This document shows, piece by piece, positions 1-9,267 of a DNA stretch of 39,492 nt. Within the stretch, counting starts at the first letter, position 1. Each line of letters starts with the position of its first letter. The stretch is from assembly GCA_949742535.1 (NCBI GenBank), contig CATJQX010000171.1, positions 1 through 39,492 of the forward strand, in the 5' to 3' direction. The translations under genes and the position numbers were made by a program. The notes below the pieces were generated by a model, which saw only the letters and a program-made list of their open reading frames with translations, had not been told where the DNA came from and made no database searches. The stretch comes from an uncultured Muribaculaceae bacterium. Its GTDB lineage: Bacteria; Bacteroidota; Bacteroidia; Bacteroidales; Muribaculaceae.

Positions 1-762
1 GACTGGTGCGGATACTGGCGCAAACATCAGAACGAAGCCGACAAAGAAACCCTCGCATCATACATCCGCCCATACCTCCTCATGGAAGGGTTCCTCCGCG
101 AACAGCCACGCGACATATTCTACAGCCTCTGCCAGTATGGTATGCAGGACGTATGGAAATGGGGCGAATGCGTCGACGCCAATTCATGGCGCACCACAGG
201 CGACATCGTCGACACATGGGAGTCACTCTACGACATAGGATTCGTACAGCAGGCCGACCTATATCCCTATTCACGCCCGGGAGCCTGGAACGACCCCGAC
301 ATGCTCATCGTGGGAAAAGTAGGATGGAGCGACAACCTCAGGGATTCACGCCTCACACCCGACGAACAGTACACCCACATCACACTGTGGACCCTTCTCG
401 CTGCCAACATGCTCATCGGATGCGACCTCGCACAGCTCGACGATTTCACTATCAATCTCCTGTGCAACAACGAAGTCAACGCCATCAACCAGGACACCCT
501 CGGCAAACAGGCCAAACGCGACATCGTTGACGGCGATATCCAGATCTGGAGCCGTCCCCTCAGCGACGGAAGCCGTGCCATAGGCATCTTCAATGTCGGC
601 ACAGACGAGCAGACCGTAGATTTCAACAAATACAAGAAAGCGCTCGGAATAGGAAACGTAAAAAACATACGCGATCTCTGGCGTCAGAAGGACCTTTCAA
701 CCACCGACACCAGTTACCTTGTCGCTCCCCACGGAGTAAGATATATCAAGGTGACAGAATAA
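1..762 (+). CDS. GH27 alpha-galactosidase, C-terminal part (5' truncated by window edge)
   Basis: Frame 1 is open from base 1 (DWCGYWRKHQNEAD...); motifs IFYSLCQYG, NSWRTTGDI, PGAWNDPDMLIVG are typical of GH27 melibiases; stop TAA at 760-762. Confidence 0.9.
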   Translation, partial: DWCGYWRKHQNEADKETLASYIRPYLLMEGFLREQPRDIFYSLCQYGMQDVWKWGECVDANSWRTTGDIVDTWESLYDIGFVQQADLYPYSRPGAWNDPDMLIVGKVGWSDNLRDSRLTPDEQYTHITLWTLLAANMLIGCDLAQLDDFTINLLCNNEVNAINQDTLGKQAKRDIVDGDIQIWSRPLSDGSRAIGIFNVGTDEQTVDFNKYKKALGIGNVKNIRDLWRQKDLSTTDTSYLVAPHGVRYIKVTE

Positions 763-804
763 CCCGCCATTCTGTAGTGTATCACTCCACGGAATAACAG
801 AAAC

Positions 805-853
805 AATATCCCCTCCCGACAGTTCCGTCACATGACTGTCAGGAGGGGATATT
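805..853. terminator. Hairpin between convergent GH27 gene and folC, probable bidirectional terminator
   Basis: AATATCCCCTCCCGACAGT (805-823) / ACTGTCAGGAGGGGATATT (835-853), 18 of 19 positions complementary, 11-nt loop, followed by TATATTTT on +. Confidence 0.75.
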
Positions 854-879
854 ATATTTTATGGAACAGGGCAAAAATG

Positions 880-2172
880 CTATTTGCCGAGGCTCTTCAG
901 CAGATCAGCCACTACAAAAGTGCTTCCCCCGATAAATATAGCCCCCGGATCCAAGGCTACAGCATTGTCATAGGCTTCCTTCACACCTGCCACAGCCCTT
1001 CCCGCTCGACCGGCACGCTCTGCAATCTCAGAAAGTCTGTCCGCAGGAAGCGCGCGCGGAATGTCCGCATTGGTATATATATATGTGGCGTCCTCAGGCA
1101 ACTTCGGGAAAATATGCGATGTATCCTTGTCATTCACAAAGCCGAGCACCACAACAAGAGGACGCGGCAGCCGGCCAAGCTGTGGGGAAAGAAACTCCCA
1201 TCCACCCTCATTATGTCCCGTATCACATATCGTCAGCGGTCTGTCGGCAATCTTCATCCACCGGCCCATCAGACCGGTTGCGTCACATACATGCCTCATA
1301 CCCTCGGCGACATCACAGTCCTTTATCTTCCACCCCAGAGATCTCAGCTCCTTCAGAGCGGCAAGCACCGTCAGTGAATTTTCCCTCTGGCAGTCACCTG
1401 TAAGCTGATACTCCAATGCCCCGAATTCCGTTCCATCCACCCTCAGCATACCGGCGGCGGAATAACTGAAACCCGCATCGGGAAACATACCGCAAACCGG
1501 CCTGGGAACAGCGCCGCACTTGCACGCGCACTCTTCCAGAAACTTCCTGATATTCTCCTTCGGCTCCCCTATCACCACCGGTATTCCGGGACGCATTATG
1601 CCGGCTTTCTCCCTGGCTATATCCTCAAGCGTGTTGCCGAGCTGCGCCATGTGGTCAAATGAAATATTGGTTATCACCGAAAGCTGAGGGTCGACAATAT
1701 TTGTGGAGTCAAGACGGCCTCCAAGTCCCACCTCAATGACAGCCACATCCACCTTGCAGCGGCTGAACCACTCGAAAGCCATCACCGTTGTAAGCTCGAA
1801 AAACGAAGGGGCGAGCCTTTCCGACAGACCGGACTCCACATAACCGTTGACAAAACGCGCCACCTCGTCACGTGGAATCTTCTCGCCGTTAACCCTCATA
1901 CGTTCGCGGAAATCCACAAGATGAGGCGATGTGTACAGTCCCACCTTATATCCCGCGGCCTGCAGCACCGCCGCAATCGTATGCGAAGTGGATCCTTTGC
2001 CGTTTGTGCCAGCCACATGCACCACAGGATAGTTCATATGCGGATTCTCGAAAGCCACAGCCAGATCTGTCACCGTCTGAAGCCCCGGCTTGTATGCCGC
2101 CGCGCCTATCGACTGGAACTGAGGCGTCTGCAGATACAGAAACTCCACAGCTTCATCATACGTCATTCTCAT
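880..2172 (-). CDS. folC: Bifunctional folylpolyglutamate synthase/dihydrofolate synthase
   Basis: HVAGTNGKGSTSHTIAAVLQAAGYKVGLYTSPHLVDFRERMRVNG and GLGGRLDSTN motifs of the FolC/Mur ligase family. Confidence 0.95.
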   Translation of the reverse strand: MRMTYDEAVEFLYLQTPQFQSIGAAAYKPGLQTVTDLAVAFENPHMNYPVVHVAGTNGKGSTSHTIAAVLQAAGYKVGLYTSPHLVDFRERMRVNGEKIPRDEVARFVNGYVESGLSERLAPSFFELTTVMAFEWFSRCKVDVAVIEVGLGGRLDSTNIVDPQLSVITNISFDHMAQLGNTLEDIAREKAGIMRPGIPVVIGEPKENIRKFLEECACKCGAVPRPVCGMFPDAGFSYSAAGMLRVDGTEFGALEYQLTGDCQRENSLTVLAALKELRSLGWKIKDCDVAEGMRHVCDATGLMGRWMKIADRPLTICDTGHNEGGWEFLSPQLGRLPRPLVVVLGFVNDKDTSHIFPKLPEDATYIYTNADIPRALPADRLSEIAERAGRAGRAVAGVKEAYDNAVALDPGAIFIGGSTFVVADLLKSLGK

Positions 2173-2188
2173 AATTTCCGTTCCCCTT

Positions 2189-2755
2189 TCAATAATATAT
2201 TATAAAACCGGCCAGTCCGGAAAGAATTATCACAAGTATAGGATGGATCTTTGTAAAAAGTACAGCTGCCAGAGCACCACAAGCAATCACGACAGAAATG
2301 AGCACTTCACCTGACTCGCTGCCGAAATTGGCCTCATTCATCAGCAGGAGAGCAGCCGACGCGATAAGCCCTATAACCACCGGCCGCAGCCCCATAAAGA
2401 TACCCCTTACCACCACACTCTCCTTATGTCTCTTTATAAAATGGCTTGTATACGCCACCAGCAGAAACGACGGAAACACCACCACCAACGTACAGATCAG
2501 CGATCCAAGCAATCCCCATAAAGGATTGTCGTAACCTGCATGCAACGGAGCCGCATAACCTATGTAAGTGGCTGAGTTTATCCCGATGGGGCCGGGAGTC
2601 ATCTGCGAGATGGCCACGATATCAGTAAACATCTTCTCAGTAATCCAGCCCGGACCCACAATCTCGCGTTCAATCAGGGAAAGCATCGCGTAACCGCCCC
2701 CGAAGCCAAACAGACCGATTTTCAGATAACTCCAGATAAGTCTCAGATATATCAT
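2189..2755 (-). CDS. Chromate transporter (CHR family), half-size subunit
   Basis: FGGGYAMLSLIEREIVGPGWITEKMFTDIVAISQMTPGPIGINSATYIGY, CHR-domain signature. Confidence 0.9.
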   Translation of the reverse strand: MIYLRLIWSYLKIGLFGFGGGYAMLSLIEREIVGPGWITEKMFTDIVAISQMTPGPIGINSATYIGYAAPLHAGYDNPLWGLLGSLICTLVVVFPSFLLVAYTSHFIKRHKESVVVRGIFMGLRPVVIGLIASAALLLMNEANFGSESGEVLISVVIACGALAAVLFTKIHPILVIILSGLAGFIIYY

Positions 2756-2765
2756 AATAAACTCG

Positions 2766-3416
2766 TTATTTCAGGAAATCGGCATCTTTGCCACTTTCCC
2801 GGCCATCACCTCCGTTCTCCTCACGCTCTATCCGGGCATCGGTCAGCAGACGCTCCTGGCGTCTGAGCCATAGATAACCTGCCGCCCCTCCGATCACTAT
2901 GAACATAATCGGATTTGATACATACGGTATGCCCGACCATATGAGAAGAGCCACTACCACCGGAATCCATACCGTTTTCCATCCTATATGCGATGATTTC
3001 GCAGTCGTTATTACAGGAGCGATAATAAGAGCCACTACTGCCGGACGTATCCCGCGGAAAATGGAGCTGACCACATGGTTATTCTGAATCAGGTCGGGCG
3101 TCAGGAACACCGCAATGGCGAGTATGATCAGGAAACATGGCATAATTGTGCCGAGAGCAGCCGCTATACTCCCCTTCATGCCGCGCAGATGGTCGCCTAC
3201 AGCCACAGAAATGTTCACCGCCAGAATACCTGGCAGCGACTGCGCCACCGCAAGCAGATCAAGGAACTCTTCACGCTTTATCCACTTCCGGTTATCAACA
3301 ACCTCACGCTCTATCAGTGATATCATAGCCCAGCCGCCCCCGAAAGTAAATGCGCCTATACGCATGAAAGAGGAGAACAGCTGGGCATATAGATTACCGT
3401 TTTCCATTATCTGCAA
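2766..3416 (-). CDS. Chromate transporter (CHR family), half-size subunit
   Basis: FGGGWAMISLIEREVVDNRKWIKREEFLDLLAVAQSLPGILAVNISVAVG; paralogous to the adjacent gene. Confidence 0.9.
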   Translation of the reverse strand: MQIMENGNLYAQLFSSFMRIGAFTFGGGWAMISLIEREVVDNRKWIKREEFLDLLAVAQSLPGILAVNISVAVGDHLRGMKGSIAAALGTIMPCFLIILAIAVFLTPDLIQNNHVVSSIFRGIRPAVVALIIAPVITTAKSSHIGWKTVWIPVVVALLIWSGIPYVSNPIMFIVIGGAAGYLWLRRQERLLTDARIEREENGGDGRESGKDADFLK

Positions 3417-3429
3417 CGGATCTTGCTTA

Positions 3430-5274
3430 TTATTCCACAGTTACAGACTTGGCAAGGTTTCGGGGCATGTCCACATTGCACCCTTTCTTGATAGCGATGT
3501 GATAGGCCAGAAGCTGCAGAGGCACAGAGACAATCACAGGCGACACACACTCGGGCACCTGAGGAATCTCCAGCACATGGTCGGCAATCTCCTTGATGGT
3601 AGTGTCACCTTTGGTCACCACAGCGATCACCGAGCCGCCGCGCGCCTTCACCTGCTGTATGTTGGATATGATCTTCTCATGCATCTCGTCGTCGGGAGCT
3701 ATCACCACCGTTGGCAGTTCATGGTCAATCAGCGCTATAGGCCCGTGCTTCATCTCTGCCGCGGGATATCCCTCTGCGTGTATATAGCTTATCTCCTTGA
3801 GCTTAAGCGCTCCCTCGAGTGCGCTCGGGTAGTTGTATCCTCGTCCGAGGTAAAGGAAATTATGCACATATGTGTATATGCCCGACAGCTTCTCTATGCT
3901 GTCATTGAGCTTGAGTGTCTGCTTTATAAGCGACGGAAGGGAGCGGATGGCATCGGCGATCTCCCGGCGTGTCTCTTTCGAGATTGTATTCTTGAGAGTG
4001 CCTATTGCCAGGGCAAGCATAGTAAGCACGGTTACCTGCCCGGTAAATGCCTTTGTGGATGCCACGCCAATCTCCGGACCGACATGGATGTATGTACCCG
4101 AATCGGTAGCGCGCGCTATGGATGAACCGACAACATTGCATATGCCATATACAAACGCGCCGCACTTGCGTGCCATCTGTATGGCGGCCAGGGTGTCTGC
4201 CGTTTCGCCGGACTGGGAGATCGCGATCACTATATCGTTCGGCGTCAGCACCGGATTGCTGTAACGGAATTCACTCGCATACTCTACCTCCACCGGTATA
4301 CGGGCTATCTCCTGGAGGAGACGCTTGCCTATGAGACCGGCGTGCCATGATGTACCGCACGCCACAATCACGATCCTGTGGGCATTGATGAAACGGTCCT
4401 GATGCTCTGTCACACCCGACAGAAGTACCTCGTCACCCGACGACGCCACACGGCCGCGGATACAATCCTGAATGGTACGCGGCTGCTCGAAAATCTCCTT
4501 AAGCATGAAATGCGGATAGCCCCCCTTTTCAAGCTGCGATACCGACATGCGCAGTGTCTTTATGTCTATCGCGGCTGGCACATTGTCAGAGTCCACAATC
4601 TGGAGAGGCTCGTTGCGGCGGATAATAGCGATCTCGTCATCATTCAGATATACCACTTTGTCGGTAAATTCGATGATCGGGGTGGCATCTGAGGCCAGGA
4701 ATGTCTCCCCCTCCCCTATGCCGATCACCAGCGGAGAACTTTTGCGTGCCCCAATCATGGTGTCCGGCTCATTCGTATCGATCACAGCTATGGCATAAGC
4801 TCCTACCACCTCTTTCAATGCGCCGCGCACAGCGTCGAGCAGCGAGCACTGGTTTTTTTCTTTTATATACTCTATCAACTGCACGAGAACCTCTGTATCG
4901 GTCTCGCTCTTGAACGTACAGCCCTCCAGTTCCAGAGCCTCTTTAAGCACATGGTAATTCTCAATGGTGCCGTTATGCACCAGGGCGATATTGCCGCTGT
5001 GGCTCACATGGGGGTGGGCATTTGTGTCATTCGGTTCGCCGTGGGTGGCCCAACGCGTATGGGCAATACCTATTGCACCATCCACATCTTTCTCTCCACA
5101 GAAACGCTCGAGGTCGGCAACTTTGCCACGGGTCTTATAGACATTAAGTTTATTGTTGGGAGCCATCAGCGCCACTCCGGATGAATCGTAACCGCGATAC
5201 TCCAGGCGGTGAAGACCCTTTATTAAAATCTCATAGGCAGGTTTATCGCCTAAATAACCAACAATTCCACACAT
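3430..5274 (-). CDS. glmS: Glutamine--fructose-6-phosphate aminotransferase (isomerizing)
   Basis: MCGIVGYLGDKPAYEILIKGLHRLEYRGYDSSGVAL N-terminal glutaminase, two SIS domains, C-terminal NLAKSVTVE. Confidence 0.98.
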   Translation of the reverse strand: MCGIVGYLGDKPAYEILIKGLHRLEYRGYDSSGVALMAPNNKLNVYKTRGKVADLERFCGEKDVDGAIGIAHTRWATHGEPNDTNAHPHVSHSGNIALVHNGTIENYHVLKEALELEGCTFKSETDTEVLVQLIEYIKEKNQCSLLDAVRGALKEVVGAYAIAVIDTNEPDTMIGARKSSPLVIGIGEGETFLASDATPIIEFTDKVVYLNDDEIAIIRRNEPLQIVDSDNVPAAIDIKTLRMSVSQLEKGGYPHFMLKEIFEQPRTIQDCIRGRVASSGDEVLLSGVTEHQDRFINAHRIVIVACGTSWHAGLIGKRLLQEIARIPVEVEYASEFRYSNPVLTPNDIVIAISQSGETADTLAAIQMARKCGAFVYGICNVVGSSIARATDSGTYIHVGPEIGVASTKAFTGQVTVLTMLALAIGTLKNTISKETRREIADAIRSLPSLIKQTLKLNDSIEKLSGIYTYVHNFLYLGRGYNYPSALEGALKLKEISYIHAEGYPAAEMKHGPIALIDHELPTVVIAPDDEMHEKIISNIQQVKARGGSVIAVVTKGDTTIKEIADHVLEIPQVPECVSPVIVSVPLQLLAYHIAIKKGCNVDMPRNLAKSVTVE

Positions 5275-5370
5275 AATATGTACCTATTTTTGATGAACCT
5301 AAATGCTGATTGAAGTAAGATTTCAGATACAGCTGTTTACGCAATACCTGTTGATACCAACAAAAGATAC

Positions 5371-5399
5371 TTCCGGCAACAGACATTCTGTCACCGGAA
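5371..5399 (-). promoter_or_regulatory. 5'-proximal leader hairpin of the glmS transcript
   Basis: Minus-strand RNA UUCCGGUGACAG-AAUGU-CUGUUGCCGGAA: 12 consecutive pairs including two G-U wobbles. Confidence 0.6.
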
Positions 5400-5415
5400 A
5401 TAGCTTTTCACGATG

Positions 5416-5444
5416 CAAAGTTAGTAATTCTACTCTTTTTACAA
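5416..5444 (-). promoter_or_regulatory. Putative Bacteroidetes-type promoter for glmS
   Basis: Minus strand TAACTTTG (5416-5423, TAnnTTTG) with TTG at 5442-5444, spacing 18. Confidence 0.6.
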
Positions 5445-5547
5445 TCAAAAAGGATATGTTTTCTTCATCAGAGCCGGAAAGTTTTTTGCACGTTCTTTAC
5501 AGGCACAGTTTGCATATCGGCTCTACTTTCCTGTTTTTCAAATGCTT

Positions 5548-6348
5548 TTATTTTACATCCGCATCTCCTGGCTTGCATATACCGTTCGGCACTTTCGTCA
5601 GACCCGACTTGCCCGCACGTTCCATCATGGCGATATTGCGCGCGTCGTTCTCTTTGGAATTCTCCTTATGATACAGATGGTATTCGATGCCTCCGAACTT
5701 AACGAAACCCTTTTTCTTCCCCGAATTTATCAGTCTGTAGGACAGCTCCGAGTCCTCTCTCCCCCATCCCTGGATATCTTCGTTGTAACCGTTCACGTTC
5801 AGGAGATCTTTCCTCCAGAAAGCCATATTGCATCCGCGCACATAGCTCCCGTCCCCGCTTTTATATCTTCTCATCATGCGCATAAGCCACGGAATACGCC
5901 TGCATTTTCCACTCTTCCGTTCAGGGGCATCCTCTGGCAGTTCCACAATTTTCCTTGTGAGCATCTTCTCTGTGGTTGCGGGTGAAAGCAGCACACGGCT
6001 ACCGGAATAGAACCATCCTTCGCGCGCCATAGCCACATGATCAGCTATAAACGACGGATGAAGCACTATATCCCCGTCGATCTGGATTATATAATCCCCC
6101 TCGGCCGCAGCTATGGCACGGTTTCTTATCGCCCCGAGCCTGAACCCCTCGTCGGGATGCCATATATGGTGCAACGGCACAAAAGATTCCGCCGCCATCT
6201 CCTCCACCAGCATGCGGGTATCTTCACCCGACCCGTCATCGGCCACCAATATCTCATCAGGAAGCCTCCTCTGGTTCATCACACTTTTCAGTGTAAGATA
6301 GAGAAACTCCGGGTTGTTATATGTGGCCACTATCAGCGAGACTTTCAT
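5548..6348 (-). CDS. Glycosyltransferase family 2
   Basis: MKVSLIVATYNNPEFLYLTLKSVMNQ...EILVADDGSGEDT, GT-A fold; internal ATG at 6348 chosen because it removes overlap with the upstream gene. Confidence 0.9.
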   Translation of the reverse strand: MKVSLIVATYNNPEFLYLTLKSVMNQRRLPDEILVADDGSGEDTRMLVEEMAAESFVPLHHIWHPDEGFRLGAIRNRAIAAAEGDYIIQIDGDIVLHPSFIADHVAMAREGWFYSGSRVLLSPATTEKMLTRKIVELPEDAPERKSGKCRRIPWLMRMMRRYKSGDGSYVRGCNMAFWRKDLLNVNGYNEDIQGWGREDSELSYRLINSGKKKGFVKFGGIEYHLYHKENSKENDARNIAMMERAGKSGLTKVPNGICKPGDADVK

Positions 6349-6364
6349 TTTCCTTTGTAAATCA

Positions 6365-7396
6365 TCAGTCGTATAACAGTTTCTCTTTTCTGTTCCCGGC
6401 AAAGACAAACATCCGCTCGAGCTTCATCTTTCGGCGGAACCATACCGGATTTTTCATCATCAGCTCATAGCGCCGTGCCGTTTTTGCAGGAAGAATACCA
6501 CAGCACAGATTGAAATAATCCGATGTGCAGCCAAGTATTTCAGCGATAGCCCTGTCGGTTGCGTCAGCATCAGCGCATCCGCGGGCGATTGCCTTCGCCG
6601 CACTCACGGCACTACCCACTACCTGGGCACCAATCTCAGCCTCTGTCATTCCATGCCTGTCAGCAGGAAGATCCGTCATGAAACGCGCCCTGTCAAGATC
6701 GGCACGGAACTTGGCCATCCGTTTCTCCACACTGAAACCGTTGGTCACTCCAGACCGGCGCATACGGTAATGATACATCGGCTCGGGCACCACAACCCAT
6801 CTGCCCACTTTCGCGAACCAATGCAGCATAGTGGCATGATCCTCGAAATAACGCTGCGACGGGTAACCGTCCCCGGCCACTTCCCTCCTGAACACCTTGT
6901 CGCACGATATGCTCTGCACCTTACGGTCCAGATAACCCTCGCGCATAAGATCGCTCCCAGCATATACACCCGCATCGGGAATAGGCTGCTTGAATTTCCT
7001 CATCCCCTTGAAATCCAGGTAATACCCGCACATGGCCATATCGGCGTCACTTTTCAATAACGCACCCATCAGTTTCTCATACATGTCAGGCTCTATGCTG
7101 TCGTCGCTGTCCACAAACCCCAGATATGCACCACGCGCCATTCTTATTGCATCGTTGCGCGCAGCCCCCTGCCCCTCGTTCCGTTTATGTATCACCTTTA
7201 TACGGCTGTCGCGGCGGCTGTACTCATCGCATATGGCCGGACAACCGTCAGGCGAGCCATCATCCACCAGTATCAGTTCCCAGTCCGTGTAAGTCTGCGC
7301 TATCACAGAGTCCACCGCCTCATTCAGATAGCGTTCCACACCATATACGGGCATTATTATGCTCAGACATGGCGCTCCATCAATATCCATAGTCAA
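6365..7396 (-). CDS. Glycosyltransferase family 2
   Basis: LSIIMPVYGVERYLNEAVDSVIAQTYTDWELILVDDGSPDG, DSDD motif. Confidence 0.93.
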   Translation of the reverse strand: MTMDIDGAPCLSIIMPVYGVERYLNEAVDSVIAQTYTDWELILVDDGSPDGCPAICDEYSRRDSRIKVIHKRNEGQGAARNDAIRMARGAYLGFVDSDDSIEPDMYEKLMGALLKSDADMAMCGYYLDFKGMRKFKQPIPDAGVYAGSDLMREGYLDRKVQSISCDKVFRREVAGDGYPSQRYFEDHATMLHWFAKVGRWVVVPEPMYHYRMRRSGVTNGFSVEKRMAKFRADLDRARFMTDLPADRHGMTEAEIGAQVVGSAVSAAKAIARGCADADATDRAIAEILGCTSDYFNLCCGILPAKTARRYELMMKNPVWFRRKMKLERMFVFAGNRKEKLLYD

Positions 7397-7469
7397 ACAA
7401 TAAGTAATTCCTCAAAATAATTGCGGGATCGTGTATCAACGAAAAAATCCTTGCAGAAAGCCGGCACTA

Positions 7470-8591
7470 CTATACAGGCACAACAATCATCGGCACATCC
7501 GAGCGGAACAGTATCCTGTGTGCGAGCGAGGGATTGAACACCCGCAGGAACACACTCTTGCGCTTGTTGGGCATACACAGCAGGTCATACTCCCTCTTCC
7601 CGTCAGCCGTGTTGAACTGCGTCTCGTCAAGAGGCAGGTTTACAGACCCTAATGCAAAGGTATAGTTCGGGAAATGCTCGCGGCAATACTTAAGCAGATT
7701 CTCCTCTGTCTGCCTGGCTGGCATTATTGACTTGCGCAGGCTGCGGCGCGGCATATGCAGCAGAGTCACTTCAAGGCTCATCTCGGGGAAGAGTCTGTAC
7801 AGCGCGTCGAGCGCAAGCATATCCTCCTGGTCAAGATTGCAGAAGAATGCCACTTTTTTCAGAGTCCTGAAACTTGCAGAATCCACTGTCTCCGGTATCG
7901 TGAAAGCCGGAACACGGCACGAGTCAAGTACCTCGGCCGTCACACTGCCTATAAGTTCCGACTCCTTTTTGTGCGCGGCACGTGTACCCATCACAACCAT
8001 CAGGGGCTTGTTCTCGCGGGTATATTCCAGAATCGCCTCCTCAGGCAGCCCCTCCGTCACCACTGTCCCGTATTTCACCACAGGGATCGCCCCCTCTTTC
8101 ATAGCCACCTTCACTTTCTCCACAAAACGCCCCATCAGACTTTCAGCCTCCGTCTGCAGCATGTGGGAAGCCTCTATATCGGCAGTCTCGTAATCATACA
8201 CATCCGACAGCTGCACATCCTCCCGCCCTACAGGGGTCATATATGCATACAGGAAGTCGATCTCGCATTTCAGACGGGAAGCCAGATGTATCGCAGGAAT
8301 AGCCGCATTGAACGAACATTCCGAAAAGTCCGTCGGTACAAGTATTTTCCTTTTCTCTGATATCACATTGAGATCAGGTACCGCGAATATCTCGAAATTC
8401 TCCACGATCCTCAAAGCGAGAGGCAGATCCGACTCAAGCACACGTATGCGCACCCCGGCCGAAACCACAGGCGACGCGAGGTTCACATTGTTCAATTCCA
8501 CATAAATGCCCTCCCGCTCAAGAAGATTCTTGATCGGCAAGGCTCTCTCGTATGTATGTATCGCTAAAGTTATAAGTCGGTTCGGTGTCAT
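7470..8591 (-). CDS. Universal stress protein-domain protein with N-terminal DUF2007-like region
   Basis: KILVPTDFSECSFNAAIPAIHLASRL...VMGTRAAHKKESELIGSVTAEVL is USP-like; the N-terminal ~70 aa (ALPIKNLLEREGIYVELNN...VRIRVLESDLPLALRIVE) resembles DUF2007-type domains; C-terminal half is a divergent second USP-like region. Confidence 0.8.
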   Translation of the reverse strand: MTPNRLITLAIHTYERALPIKNLLEREGIYVELNNVNLASPVVSAGVRIRVLESDLPLALRIVENFEIFAVPDLNVISEKRKILVPTDFSECSFNAAIPAIHLASRLKCEIDFLYAYMTPVGREDVQLSDVYDYETADIEASHMLQTEAESLMGRFVEKVKVAMKEGAIPVVKYGTVVTEGLPEEAILEYTRENKPLMVVMGTRAAHKKESELIGSVTAEVLDSCRVPAFTIPETVDSASFRTLKKVAFFCNLDQEDMLALDALYRLFPEMSLEVTLLHMPRRSLRKSIMPARQTEENLLKYCREHFPNYTFALGSVNLPLDETQFNTADGKREYDLLCMPNKRKSVFLRVFNPSLAHRILFRSDVPMIVVPV

Positions 8592-8668
8592 GAAGAATTG
8601 TAATAGTAACTTGGAGAATATTTAAGGCGATGTGCCAGAATTGCGAATCCTGACACGTCCTCCTAAAA

Positions 8669-8714
8669 AACCGCGCTTAAGGTCCCGCCGAAACAAGCGG
8701 CCCAAAGCGCGGTT
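8669..8714 (-). terminator. Rho-independent terminator of the small HTH gene
   Basis: AACCGCGCTT (8669-8678) / AAGCGCGGTT (8705-8714), perfect 10-bp stem; T run on the minus strand (TTTTTT, 8665-8670); inner CCGC/GCGG hairpin. Confidence 0.8.
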
Positions 8715-8748
8715 ATCTTTTTACGTCGGAGATATGATGCCTTCCGGC

Positions 8749-9015
8749 TTATTGCTCCTTCTTTTGCTCCTCTTCCTCGAGGATGGCCACCGCCATATCA
8801 TAAATCGTGGTGTCATCAAGAACCACTATGCCCCCATCGGGACCCGGCTCTATGTGGACACCACAGTTCTTCCCAAACTCATAGTTGGAACCGCCGAAAT
8901 AGTTGCGGACGGTCTGAGCGGTTATGTTTAGCTTGTCGGCAATGCGGCTTGTCGCTCCATCGGGCAGACTGTCCTTCAGGCGACGCAGGTCGTTGAAAGT
9001 GATGGTCTTTGTCAT
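8749..9015 (-). CDS. Small helix-turn-helix DNA-binding protein (88 aa)
   Basis: GATSRIADKLNITAQTVRNYFGG is HTH-like; C-terminal GVHIEPGPDGGIVVLDDTTIYDMAVAIL; own promoter and terminator. Confidence 0.75.
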   Translation of the reverse strand: MTKTITFNDLRRLKDSLPDGATSRIADKLNITAQTVRNYFGGSNYEFGKNCGVHIEPGPDGGIVVLDDTTIYDMAVAILEEEEQKKEQ

Positions 9016-9121
9016 GTTCTTTTATTTTTGGAGGGTTAATAGTTTTTATAATTGCTCTTTTCCAGCTATGGCAACTTACATGCATTTACCGTTGATGGAA
9101 TGAAGTTGCTTGCGTGGAGTT

Positions 9122-9153
9122 CAAATTTATATAACTTATTTCTCTTTTCCAAA
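9122..9153 (-). promoter_or_regulatory. Bacteroidetes-type promoter of the small HTH gene
   Basis: Minus strand TTTG (9150-9153) - 20 nt - TAAATTTG (9122-9129), matches TTTG/TAnnTTTG. Confidence 0.75.
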
Positions 9154-9160
9154 TCAATTC

Positions 9161-9180
9161 AGCATGTTCTATAACATGCT
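9161..9180. promoter_or_regulatory. Candidate operator palindrome
   Basis: AGCATGTT-CTAT-AACATGCT, perfect 8-bp arms, immediately upstream of the -33 element. Confidence 0.5.
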
Positions 9181-9267
9181 TTCAACAACACTCGCCCTAA
9201 TAGTTACGCAATCAAAGATTTATAGGAATACAGGCTGAAAAATTTCTTTCACTGCCCCATATTCCAC

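Noticed and set aside
5275-5415. glmS ribozyme in the glmS leader
   Set aside because: No glmS ribozyme core recognised; that ribozyme class is typical of Firmicutes
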